Positions 1 to 5,001 of a DNA stretch of 5,237 nt are shown in pieces. Position numbers and translations under genes: made by a program. Every line of letters starts with the position of its first letter. The first letter of the stretch is position 1. The notes beneath the pieces were generated by a model. The model saw only the letters and a program-made list of their open reading frames with translations, was not told the DNA's origin and made no database searches. The DNA is from Desulfobulbaceae bacterium (GTDB lineage: Bacteria > Desulfobacterota > Desulfobulbia > Desulfobulbales > SURF-16), in assembly GCA_021160685.1 (NCBI GenBank), contig JAGHCC010000142.1, positions 1 to 5,237 of the forward strand. Direction: 5' to 3'.

Positions 1-1095
1 CTATTATCAAATAAAATCAAACAGCTGGTTACCTTCCCGGAACAGCTGGCGAATGCCCGGGAGATGATCCAGCTTGAGGAGATTGATCCCTATCTGTTGC
101 TGGCCCGGGAAATTGTCACCTTTTACCGGAACGATAAGACATTACGCAAGGAAGAAAAATTCATTCGTCAGTGTCTGTACCTGAAAGCCGTATCAGGCAT
201 GAAATCCCGGGAGACGAAACATCTAAGCGGCAGCATGGCCTTGATGAAACAGTGGGAGCTCCTGCCTGATCAGCATGAAAAGCTGACCGGATTCCATACC
301 TGGAGTTTTAAACGGCAGATCAAAACCGGCGCCCGAATTCATGATTATCTCATTGAGACATACAAAAGACTGCGACTGATATTAAAAACCTTTCAAAACC
401 AAACAGGAGTCACTATTACGGAACGGGATATTTCCATCCTCGGTCGGAAGCTCTATACGTTCTACGACAAAAAAACCTATAAAATTAATTACCTGCGCAC
501 CATTTGCACAGATGTCATGGTTCGCGAACATCTCACCTTTCATATCACAAAAACTGGAGATGAGTTTTTCTTTTATGTTTTTGAGGGAGAACATGACATT
601 GAATCGCTCAAGGCAAACAAAAATCTACTGATAAAAAAAGATACCTGCCTGCTTGAATTACTCGCCTGGCTGATGGTTAACGGCATCATTGATCAAAAAA
701 CAACTTTTCACCTCACCCCAACATACCTGCCCATTGTCCTTGCCGATATCCAGGGACTTGCGGACATTCTCCTCCGGACCTTTCCCAAACTGAATTTCGC
801 CCGGATCTCAACAGAAGATCTTCTTGAAGAAGAACGGATTGTCCAGGCCCTTGTTGTGATTAATTTTGACAAAAAACCGGTTAAAAACTCACCCGCTCTA
901 CAATCATCGATCATCTCGGTCAACAGCTATGGTGAGTATTTTATCCATCATTATTCTACTCTGGCGCAACTAAAAAACGGGATGAGCGTTCTGCTGACCC
1001 GGCATCTGGTCAGCCGCTGGAATAATAATCTGGAAATTTATATTCCGCCCCAGCCGGAACAGTATCATATTAAGACAATGATTAATTTGAATTAA
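1..1095 (+). CDS. cyaA: Class I adenylate cyclase, C-terminal part (5' end outside window)
   Basis: Converts ATP to cAMP in the cytoplasm (family knowledge). The frame is open from base 1 without a stop, so the ATG at 64 is internal and the true start lies to the left; 364 codons are visible. The assignment rests on segments I recall from the enterobacterial class I enzyme: DPYLLLAREIVTFY (nt 85 on), RQCLYLKAV, DISILGRKLYTFY (nt 427 on), and the DIESL...LLAWLMVNGI block (about nt 595-687), which have close counterparts in E. coli CyaA in the same order. The catalytic N-terminal domain is not in the window. The protein stops at the point equivalent to the NSWNEVRTLHF region of E. coli CyaA, so the long enterobacterial C-terminal tail appears to be missing. 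The gene is followed by a G-rich repeat and, 93 bp later, a glutaredoxin-like gene on the same strand. Confidence 0.85.
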   Translation, partial: LLSNKIKQLVTFPEQLANAREMIQLEEIDPYLLLAREIVTFYRNDKTLRKEEKFIRQCLYLKAVSGMKSRETKHLSGSMALMKQWELLPDQHEKLTGFHTWSFKRQIKTGARIHDYLIETYKRLRLILKTFQNQTGVTITERDISILGRKLYTFYDKKTYKINYLRTICTDVMVREHLTFHITKTGDEFFFYVFEGEHDIESLKANKNLLIKKDTCLLELLAWLMVNGIIDQKTTFHLTPTYLPIVLADIQGLADILLRTFPKLNFARISTEDLLEEERIVQALVVINFDKKPVKNSPALQSSIISVNSYGEYFIHHYSTLAQLKNGMSVLLTRHLVSRWNNNLEIYIPPQPEQYHIKTMINLN

Positions 1096-1102
1096 AGAGA
1101 AA

Positions 1103-1132
1103 GGGGCAAAGGGCAGAGGGCAGAGGAGCCCC
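1103..1132 (+). repeat. G-rich tandem heptamers within a small inverted repeat
   Basis: Three tandem 7-bp units, GGGCAAA (1104-1110), GGGCAGA (1111-1117) and GGGCAGA (1118-1124), lie 8 bp after the cyclase stop codon. GGGGC at 1103-1107 can pair with GCCCC at 1128-1132 across a 20-nt loop. No T run follows on the plus strand, so this is not a standard intrinsic terminator. Similar G-rich heptad spacing occurs after two other genes in the window. Confidence 0.5.
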
Positions 1133-1188
1133 AGTGAACCTTCCCCACCAAAATTAAAAATCAAGCGCTATCTATCCAAATAATTCTT

Positions 1189-1452
1189 ATGAAAATAACA
1201 TTATATCGCTCCGCGATCTGTCCACGCTGCCTGATGGCGGCCCGTGCACTGAAACGGCTGGAAAAAGAATACAAAAATATTGAAGTGATGGAAATCGATG
1301 TCGCAACCAGTCCCCGTCAAACATGGCAGGCCGGAATCAGAATGATTCCGGCCCTGGAATGCAGAGGTAAACTTTTATCAGGATTCATCCTCACATCGGA
1401 AAAAATTAAAAAATTCATCACGACAGAATTAAAAAAAAAGAACCACGAATAG
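1189..1452 (+). CDS. Glutaredoxin-like small thiol-disulfide protein (CPRC)
   Basis: An 87-residue protein with a thioredoxin/glutaredoxin fold. The N-terminal beta strand MKITLYRSAI leads into the redox motif CPRC (C11, C14), followed by a helix (about residues 15-28), a second strand (EVMEIDV) and the conserved loop GIRMIP, with P54 as the likely cis-proline. There is no signal peptide, so it should act in the cytoplasm as a dithiol reductant or redox relay. The active site has Arg where classical glutaredoxins have Tyr (CPYC), and a third cysteine sits at C58, so the partner cannot be named. No clear Shine-Dalgarno lies before the ATG; upstream in-frame sequence runs back only to a TGA at 1135 and offers no ATG, GTG or TTG start. 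The last codons (Asn-His-Glu-stop) lie inside a long inverted repeat, so the lysine-rich C-terminus may be a recent extension. It could be co-transcribed with the upstream cyclase gene. Confidence 0.75.
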   Translation: MKITLYRSAICPRCLMAARALKRLEKEYKNIEVMEIDVATSPRQTWQAGIRMIPALECRGKLLSGFILTSEKIKKFITTELKKKNHE

Positions 1453-1506
1453 ACACAAATTCATACTAATTCCCATTTCGTGTTGTTTGGTGTTTATTGG
1501 TGGTTC
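1431..1506 (-). terminator. Probable intrinsic terminator of the cytochrome/chemoreceptor operon
   Basis: Positions 1440-1459 pair with 1487-1506 as an imperfect stem of about 20 bp. The seven outer pairs are perfect (GAACCAC/GTGGTTC), followed by a G-G mismatch, nine more pairs (one G-U) and one further mismatch. The loop is 27 nt. Read on the minus strand, the hairpin is followed at once by nine T (complement of A at 1431-1439), the classic arrangement for Rho-independent termination. It lies about 125 bp past the chemoreceptor stop at 1633. The plus-strand side has no T run, so termination of the glutaredoxin transcript here is less likely. The hairpin overlaps the final codons of the glutaredoxin gene. 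From memory, the sequence style (aaccacgaa...gtggtt) resembles a dispersed intergenic palindrome found in many environmental bacterial genomes. Confidence 0.65.
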
Positions 1507-1536
1507 AAAATATCTATGGTAACTATTCAATTTGTT

Positions 1537-1610
1537 TAGGCTGTAGGCTAAGGCTATTAGTTTTCAAAGTCAGAGCTCATTTCTCCTACAGTCTAAATGC
1601 CTACAGCCTA
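1537..1610. repeat. Perfect 12-bp inverted repeat in convergent intergenic region
   Basis: TAGGCTGTAGGC at 1537-1548 is the exact reverse complement of GCCTACAGCCTA at 1599-1610, separated by 50 bp. A further partial copy of the right arm, CTACAGTCTA, occurs at 1586-1595 (one mismatch to the arm), and GGCTA units repeat at 1546 and 1552. No T run follows either arm. It lies between the convergent glutaredoxin and chemoreceptor genes and may be a dispersed repeat element or an RNA hairpin at the transcript ends. Confidence 0.6.
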
Positions 1611-1616
1611 TCGACC

Positions 1617-1631
1617 TGAACAGACTGTTCA
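1617..1631. repeat. 15-bp near-perfect palindrome at the chemoreceptor stop codon
   Basis: TGAACAG (1617-1623) and CTGTTCA (1625-1631) are exact reverse complements around a single central base, beginning one base beyond the chemoreceptor stop codon (1633-1635, minus strand). As RNA it could form a 5-bp stem with a 5-nt loop. Its position at the end of a gene makes an operator role unlikely; a 3'-end hairpin is more plausible. Confidence 0.45.
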
Positions 1632-1632
1632 A

Positions 1633-3063
1633 TCATTTCTCGCCTTCAACGACATCCTGCAAATAACGGACAAGAGTCTTGGACTCCTCTGCCTGGGCGT
1701 TCAGCTCCTCGACGGCCGAGGCTATCTCTTCCGCGTTTACCGAATTCTGCTGAACTACATTCTCGATCTGGCTGATAGCCACATTGACCTGCTCAATGCC
1801 CTGGCTCTGCTCATGGGAGGCAATGGCAATTTCGCCGATTAACGCGCCGACCTTTGCCGTCTCTTCAGAAACTTCGCCAAAAGCCTCATTCGTTTTCCTG
1901 CAAAGCTTGGAGCCCTGGGAAATTTTAGCCACCGTGGTTTCTATCAAAGTAGATGTGGTTCCCGCTGCCTCGGCCGATCGCATGGCCAGATTGCGGACCT
2001 CTTCGGCCACCACGGCAAAACCGGCGCCGGCCTCCCCTGCCCTGGCCGCCTCAACCGCCGCATTCAAGGCGAGAAGATTGGTCTGAAAAGCAATTTCATC
2101 TATTGTCTTAACAATCTTCTGGGTCTCTTCACTGGCGGCGACAATATCTTCATGTGACCGAATCAATTCGGCCATGGAGGAACTGACCTCTTCAACTTTC
2201 TCCAGACTCTTCCTGACAAGAATTTCAGCCTGACCGGCATGCTCGTCATTCTGCCTGGTCATGGCGGTAATCTCCTCGAAAGAGGCGGATGTCTCTTCAA
2301 TGGAGGCGGCCTGCTCCGAGGTCCCGGCTGCCAGGGTCTGGCATGAGCCGGCAACGGAACCAGCCGCATCGGCAACCTGCTCAGCTCCGTCAAGCATTGA
2401 TCTGGTTAATGAGCTGACCGGCCTGACAACCTTAAATGTAATCAAAAAATAAAGAGCGACGATTGCCAGGACAGTGCCGGCAAAACCGATCAAGATACTC
2501 CTGTTACGCAGGTCTGTCATGACCGCGTCCACCTCTTCCAGACTCTGCCTGACCAGCATGCCGCCCAGAACATGCCTGCTTTCCCCGTGACAATGATGAC
2601 AAGTTCTTTCATTGAGGATTGGCCGGACAAGAGTGAGATAGGGGGTGTTGTTCAGCTTCTCGTGATAATTTTCCCTGAGAAGCTTTCCCTGTTTCAGGAT
2701 ATGGTTAAGATCTCCGGTTAATTCTGCAGAAGTGACAATCTTATCCAGACTGGAACCTACATGATTCTTTTCTGAACCATAGATAATCTGCCGGTTGAAA
2801 TCAAAGATATAGACCTCAACCCCTTTCATCTTTTCCTTCACTCCCTCAAACTGTTTCCAGATCGTACTGCTGTCATTAATTGACATGGGATGGTGAATGG
2901 CATTAAAAAGAGACTCCTCCAGTATGGAGGCGCCTCGAAAAGATTCTTGTTCCAGGCTTTGTTGCTGATAATAATAACTGACACAAATTAAAAGTGTAAA
3001 AACCACCGCCAGAATGACAATCAGACGACTGGTCACAATGAATTGCAGACTTTGTCTTTTCAT
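1633..3063 (-). CDS. Methyl-accepting chemotaxis protein with periplasmic c-type haem motif
   Basis: A 476-residue transmembrane chemoreceptor that should signal through CheA/CheW to the flagellar or other motility machinery. Order of parts: TM1 about residues 11-30; periplasmic domain 31-188 with a Cache/PAS-like stretch (EVYIFDFNRQIIYGSEKNHVG); a CHHCH haem c motif at 155-159 (nt 2587-2601) about 30 residues before TM2 (about 189-210); then a cytoplasmic coiled coil with the receptor hairpin tip at about 323-360 (EIAFQTNLLALNAAVEAARA). Likely methylation helices are at about 247-268 and 415-460. Only the first helix of a HAMP domain is recognisable (RPVSSLTRSML); the usual second helix is absent. 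There is no C-terminal CheR-tethering pentapeptide. Haem-bearing receptors such as Desulfovibrio DcrA and Geobacter haem sensor domains are known, supporting redox or gas sensing. Candidate distal ligands are H57, H58, M60 and M169. The start overlaps the cytochrome stop by one base, behind a GGAGG. Confidence 0.93.
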   Translation of the reverse strand: MKRQSLQFIVTSRLIVILAVVFTLLICVSYYYQQQSLEQESFRGASILEESLFNAIHHPMSINDSSTIWKQFEGVKEKMKGVEVYIFDFNRQIIYGSEKNHVGSSLDKIVTSAELTGDLNHILKQGKLLRENYHEKLNNTPYLTLVRPILNERTCHHCHGESRHVLGGMLVRQSLEEVDAVMTDLRNRSILIGFAGTVLAIVALYFLITFKVVRPVSSLTRSMLDGAEQVADAAGSVAGSCQTLAAGTSEQAASIEETSASFEEITAMTRQNDEHAGQAEILVRKSLEKVEEVSSSMAELIRSHEDIVAASEETQKIVKTIDEIAFQTNLLALNAAVEAARAGEAGAGFAVVAEEVRNLAMRSAEAAGTTSTLIETTVAKISQGSKLCRKTNEAFGEVSEETAKVGALIGEIAIASHEQSQGIEQVNVAISQIENVVQQNSVNAEEIASAVEELNAQAEESKTLVRYLQDVVEGEK

Positions 3064-3563
3064 CAGTGGGCGCCTCCATAAATAAATGGTTTGTAATCAA
3101 AATCCGCGACTCGTTCGGCGTTATGACAATGCTCGCACTGTTTGATTGAAAGACTGCCGACAATGTCATCAGGATCTTCGCTTTCGGCATGCAGGCTTCC
3201 CGGGCCGTGGCAGACCTCACATCCGGGATATTTGAGATGCGGCGTCTCTTCCTCTGAAATAAAGCCGCCTGGCTTGCCATATCCGGTGGTATGGCACTCA
3301 AGACATTTCTTGAATTCATCGACGCTTAAACCATTTTTCATCTTCATGATATTGTCATAGGAATGAACTTTTTTCGCATAGGTATGAAAATTCTCATACT
3401 CATGCTCGTGACATTCACCACAAACCTCGGAACCGACATAGATTCTGTCGACTTCAGAGGCGATACCCTGGGCTGCCCAATACATGCAAAAAAAACACAA
3501 CAAGACTCTCAGCGCTGCCCGCCGGACTGATAACACGGATCTTACTACAATTGGATTTTTCAT
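3063..3563 (-). CDS. Secreted tetrahaem cytochrome c, c554-like family
   Basis: A 166-residue periplasmic electron-transfer protein. The N-terminus is a Sec signal peptide: basic region with R8, R14, R15 and R19, hydrophobic core about 20-35, cleavage probably after A35. The mature protein of about 130 residues has four CxxCH haem c sites: CGECH 48-52, CLECH 87-91, CEVCH 115-119 and CEHCH 143-147. Extra histidines that may be axial ligands include H54, H60, H67, H109 and H125. The blocks CLECHTTGYGKPGGF and PGCEVCHGPGSLH are characteristic of the cytochrome c554/multihaem family of Desulfobacterota and relatives. Haem attachment would need a cytochrome c maturation system encoded elsewhere. 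The stop codon TGA overlaps the chemoreceptor ATG by one base, so the two are translationally coupled and probably work together. The chosen ATG is preceded by a purine-rich AGAGAGAG rather than a canonical GGAGG, so initiation may be modest. Confidence 0.9.
   Translation of the reverse strand: MKNPIVVRSVLSVRRAALRVLLCFFCMYWAAQGIASEVDRIYVGSEVCGECHEHEYENFHTYAKKVHSYDNIMKMKNGLSVDEFKKCLECHTTGYGKPGGFISEEETPHLKYPGCEVCHGPGSLHAESEDPDDIVGSLSIKQCEHCHNAERVADFDYKPFIYGGAH
3073..3077 (-). promoter_or_regulatory. Ribosome binding site of the chemoreceptor inside the cytochrome gene
   Basis: GGAGG on the minus strand (CCTCC at 3073-3077) lies 9 nt before the chemoreceptor ATG and within the codons for the last residues (Tyr-Gly-Gly-Ala-His) of the cytochrome. 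It fixes the receptor start at 3063 and, with the TGATG overlap, supports coupled translation. Confidence 0.85.
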
Positions 3564-3598
3564 ACTCTCTCTCTAGATTTTTCTCTGGATCCAGCCTG

Positions 3599-3626
3599 TT
3601 ATCAATAGCAAGCAGGATCAACTTTA
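3599..3626 (-). promoter_or_regulatory. Sigma-28 (FliA)-like promoter for the cytochrome/chemoreceptor operon
   Basis: On the minus strand, TAAAGTTG (3626-3619) is followed after 12 bp by ATTGATAA (3606-3599). The enterobacterial FliA consensus is TAAAGTTT, 11 bp, GCCGATAA: the -35 matches 7 of 8 positions, the -10 keeps GATAA, and the spacer is one base longer. The -10 ends 35 bp before the cytochrome ATG, leaving a short leader. Motility-class promoters are common in front of chemoreceptor genes, which fits. The one-base spacer deviation and weak first half of the -10 keep this tentative; no better sigma-70 promoter was found. Confidence 0.4.
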
Positions 3627-3637
3627 TCCTAAATTAA

Positions 3638-3649
3638 GCGATTAATCGC
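3638..3649. promoter_or_regulatory. 12-bp perfect palindrome, possible operator
   Basis: GCGATTAATCGC is a perfect palindrome 11 bp upstream of the -35-like element of the cytochrome/chemoreceptor operon, in the divergent region. Its position suits a dimeric activator or repressor. No regulator family is recognised from the sequence, and a second copy was not seen in this window. Confidence 0.35.
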
Positions 3650-3782
3650 CTATGCAGCAGTTAAGCACCCGACCAAACAGGGGCATAGTCCGACTCCTGA
3701 TAAGTGAGTACAACGAAACATCAATGCTGTTCAGGCGGAAATCCCGAATGTTTTCAAATTTCGAAGTCTTCGCTATCTAAAA

Positions 3783-3800
3783 ACTTAATTAGACTTAATT
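3783..3800. repeat. Direct repeat of ACTTAATT at 10-bp period
   Basis: ACTTAATT occurs at 3783-3790 and again at 3793-3800, separated by AG, so the copies sit one helical turn apart. This could be a pair of protein-binding half sites, but the sequence is AT-rich and chance is possible. Confidence 0.3.
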
Positions 3801-3860
3801 CCTCAAAAAAGACTAACAAAACATTTATCAAAATTTGAAACACTCAATTTAGGTCTAAAA

Positions 3861-3974
3861 ATGTTGACCCCTAAACCTGTTTGCTGGTTTACTGGAGACT
3901 TACCAAACAAACAGGCCAAAAACCGGCCGAACAAACATGTCCTAAAAAATGATACGGACATCTGCACAAAATAA
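3861..3974 (+). CDS. Doubtful 37-codon ORF in the cysE leader
   Basis: An ATG at 3861, preceded by AGGT with 6-nt spacing, opens a 37-residue frame (MLTPKPVCWFTGDLPNK... ending DICTK) that stops 24 bp before the cysE ATG. It contains two cysteines (residues 8 and 35) and spans the leader inverted repeats. It might be a cysteine-responsive leader peptide, or simply chance: it is short, rich in Lys and Asn as AT-rich noncoding DNA tends to be, and matches no family I recognise. Confidence 0.15.
   Translation: MLTPKPVCWFTGDLPNKQAKNRPNKHVLKNDTDICTK
3864..3893 (+). promoter_or_regulatory. Weak sigma-70-like promoter candidate for cysE
   Basis: TTGACC (3864-3869) and TTTACT (3888-3893) are separated by 18 bp. 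The -35 matches 5 of 6 consensus bases and the -10 matches 4 of 6. Transcription would begin near 3900 and give a leader of about 100 nt. It is the best pair found upstream of cysE, but such matches are frequent in AT-rich DNA. Confidence 0.22.
3876..3961 (+). repeat. Cluster of inverted repeats in the cysE leader
   Basis: Three possible hairpins follow one another before cysE. CCTGTTTG (3876-3883) pairs with CAAACAGG (3908-3915), with an inner GGT/ACC extension. GGCC (3914-3917) pairs with GGCC (3925-3928), overlapping the end of the first stem by two bases. ATGTCC (3937-3942) pairs with GGACAT (3956-3961) over a 13-nt loop. The first two cannot form fully together. No T-box core or S-box (SAM) motif was recognised. 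The last stem ends 37 bp before the cysE ATG. Confidence 0.4.
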
Positions 3975-3998
3975 TCAAGAGAATAATGAGAAAATAAA

Positions 3999-4976
3999 AT
4001 GATCACGTATCCGAATCGTCTGAGCGCGGAAGGGCTCTGCCAGGAAGAAAGGGCAACCACCGGTGAATATCGCAATCAGCTTCCAGGTATCGTTGATGAG
4101 GTTGTCGCGTCTTGTCGGAACGGTAAATGTTTTGAACATATCAATGCCGATCCCCTGCCCTCCCGCCATCGATCCGTTGACATTATCGAACGCTGCCGGG
4201 AAATCCTCTTTCCGGGTTATTTCAAATCCCAGGGAATTGACCAGGTCAACCTCAAATACAGGCTCGGCCTGGAGATATCTGACCTGTATGACAAACTGGC
4301 CGAGGAGATCACCTATTCAATCCGCCATGAATGCATCCGGCACAGTCTTACCTGTCAGCATTGCGACGAGCAGGGCAAAAAAAAGGCATTCGAATTTTTA
4401 CGCCAGACGCCGCAACTGCGCACAATACTGGCAACTGACGTCCAGGCAGCCTATGACGGTGATCCGGCGGCTTCAGGCTACGACGAAATCATTTTCTGCT
4501 ATCCCGGCATGCTGGCCATTACCATCTACCGGATCGCCCATCTTCTCTATCGACTGGAGGTACCGATTCTGCCGCGTATCATGAGTGAATACGGTCACAG
4601 CGTAACCGGCATTGATATCCATCCCGGCGCCCAAATCAGCTCATTCTTTTTCATTGATCACGGAACCGGCGTGGTGATCGGCCAGACCGCAGTCATCGGA
4701 GAACGAGTGAAACTCTACCAGGGTGTTACCCTGGGAGCGCTTTCATTCAGGAAAAATGAAGAAGGAGAACTTGAGCGGACAGGCAAACGCCACCCTACCC
4801 TTGACGATGAGGTCACGGTCTATGCAGGTTCGACGATTCTGGGCGGTGATACCGTGATCGGCGCGCGATCCGTTATCGGTGGCAATGTCTGGCTGACCCA
4901 TTCGATTCCGGAGGATACAAAGGTATTGCATGATCCACCGGAGCTAATCCTGAAAACGAAAAGGACTGAAGGCTGA
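3999..4976 (+). CDS. cysE: Serine O-acetyltransferase (EpsC/CysE type)
   Basis: Makes O-acetylserine from serine and acetyl-CoA, the first step of cysteine synthesis in the cytoplasm (family knowledge). The 325-residue protein has a helical N-terminal domain (about 1-195) and a left-handed beta-helix of hexapeptide repeats (about 200-305). Expected catalytic residues are present: D206 in GIDIHPGA, D220-H221 in FIDHGTGVVIG, and R264-H265 in KRHPTL, equivalent to D143, D157-H158 and R192-H193 of E. coli CysE. The block VKLYQGVTLGALSF and the N-terminal DPAASGYDEIIFCYPGMLAI are typical of the long EpsC form in Desulfobacterota and plants. A Cys/His cluster (C112, C119, C122 with nearby His) lies in the N-terminal domain. 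Gln occurs at 229, where the family usually has Glu (VVIGET). The start follows an in-frame stop at 3987 and has only a weak GAG-type ribosome site. The C-terminal codons run into a GGCTGAA-type repeat. Confidence 0.93.
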   Translation: MITYPNRLSAEGLCQEERATTGEYRNQLPGIVDEVVASCRNGKCFEHINADPLPSRHRSVDIIERCREILFPGYFKSQGIDQVNLKYRLGLEISDLYDKLAEEITYSIRHECIRHSLTCQHCDEQGKKKAFEFLRQTPQLRTILATDVQAAYDGDPAASGYDEIIFCYPGMLAITIYRIAHLLYRLEVPILPRIMSEYGHSVTGIDIHPGAQISSFFFIDHGTGVVIGQTAVIGERVKLYQGVTLGALSFRKNEEGELERTGKRHPTLDDEVTVYAGSTILGGDTVIGARSVIGGNVWLTHSIPEDTKVLHDPPELILKTKRTEG

Positions 4977-5001
4977 AGGTATAAGGGAAAGGGCCTTTTT
5001 T
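4968..5001 (+). terminator. Weak terminator candidate after cysE
   Basis: GAAGGC (4968-4973) can pair with GCCTTT (4993-4998) through five Watson-Crick pairs and one G-U, with a run of six T at 4996-5001. A competing smaller hairpin is AAGG (4983-4986) with CCTT (4994-4997), which leaves a four-T tail. The stem overlaps the cysE stop codon, and its 5' side is part of a G-rich heptamer series (GGCTGAA at 4971, GGTATAA at 4978, GGGAAA at 4985). Stability looks low, so read-through towards the next gene is possible. Confidence 0.35.

Larger units (their letters stand above)
3564..3998. other. Divergent intergenic region, 435 bp
   Basis: Non-coding, AT-rich region between the divergent cytochrome and cysE starts. 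It holds the sigma-28-like element and palindrome on the cytochrome side, a 10-bp-period direct repeat in the middle, and several inverted repeats with a doubtful 37-codon ORF on the cysE side, each listed separately. Between about 3650 and 3780 I see nothing beyond a minor CGAAG/CTTCG palindrome at 3762-3772. No tRNA or recognisable riboswitch was found. Confidence 0.6.

Noticed and set aside
1617..1631. SOS/LexA-like box (GAAC...GTTC)
   Set aside because: The spacing is 5 bp rather than the 4 bp of the GAAC-N4-GTTC box and it lies at a gene end between convergent genes, where no promoter is expected.
1597..2452. Plus-strand open frames across the chemoreceptor gene
   Set aside because: They are antisense frames of a gene with strong domain evidence, and their translations are Ala/Ser-rich as expected from reading the coiled coil backwards.
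2903..3319. 138-codon minus-strand frame spanning the junction of the cytochrome and chemoreceptor genes
   Set aside because: It is an out-of-frame reading of both genes; the cytochrome and receptor frames each carry clear motifs and a coupled start/stop.
3661..3720. Possible sigma-54 promoter upstream of the cytochrome gene
   Set aside because: A TGG...TT pattern occurs on the minus strand but the essential GC of the -12 element is missing at the right distance.
3861..3974. Resemblance of the mini-ORF's WFTG to the adenylylsulfate kinase P-loop region
   Set aside because: Only four residues match and the glycine-rich GxxGxGKT/S loop does not follow, so it is not evidence for a kinase remnant.
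3803..4075. 90-codon minus-strand open frame overlapping the cysE start and its leader
   Set aside because: It overlaps the N-terminus of a confident gene, has no recognisable domain and has the aromatic-rich composition of a reversed AT-rich region.
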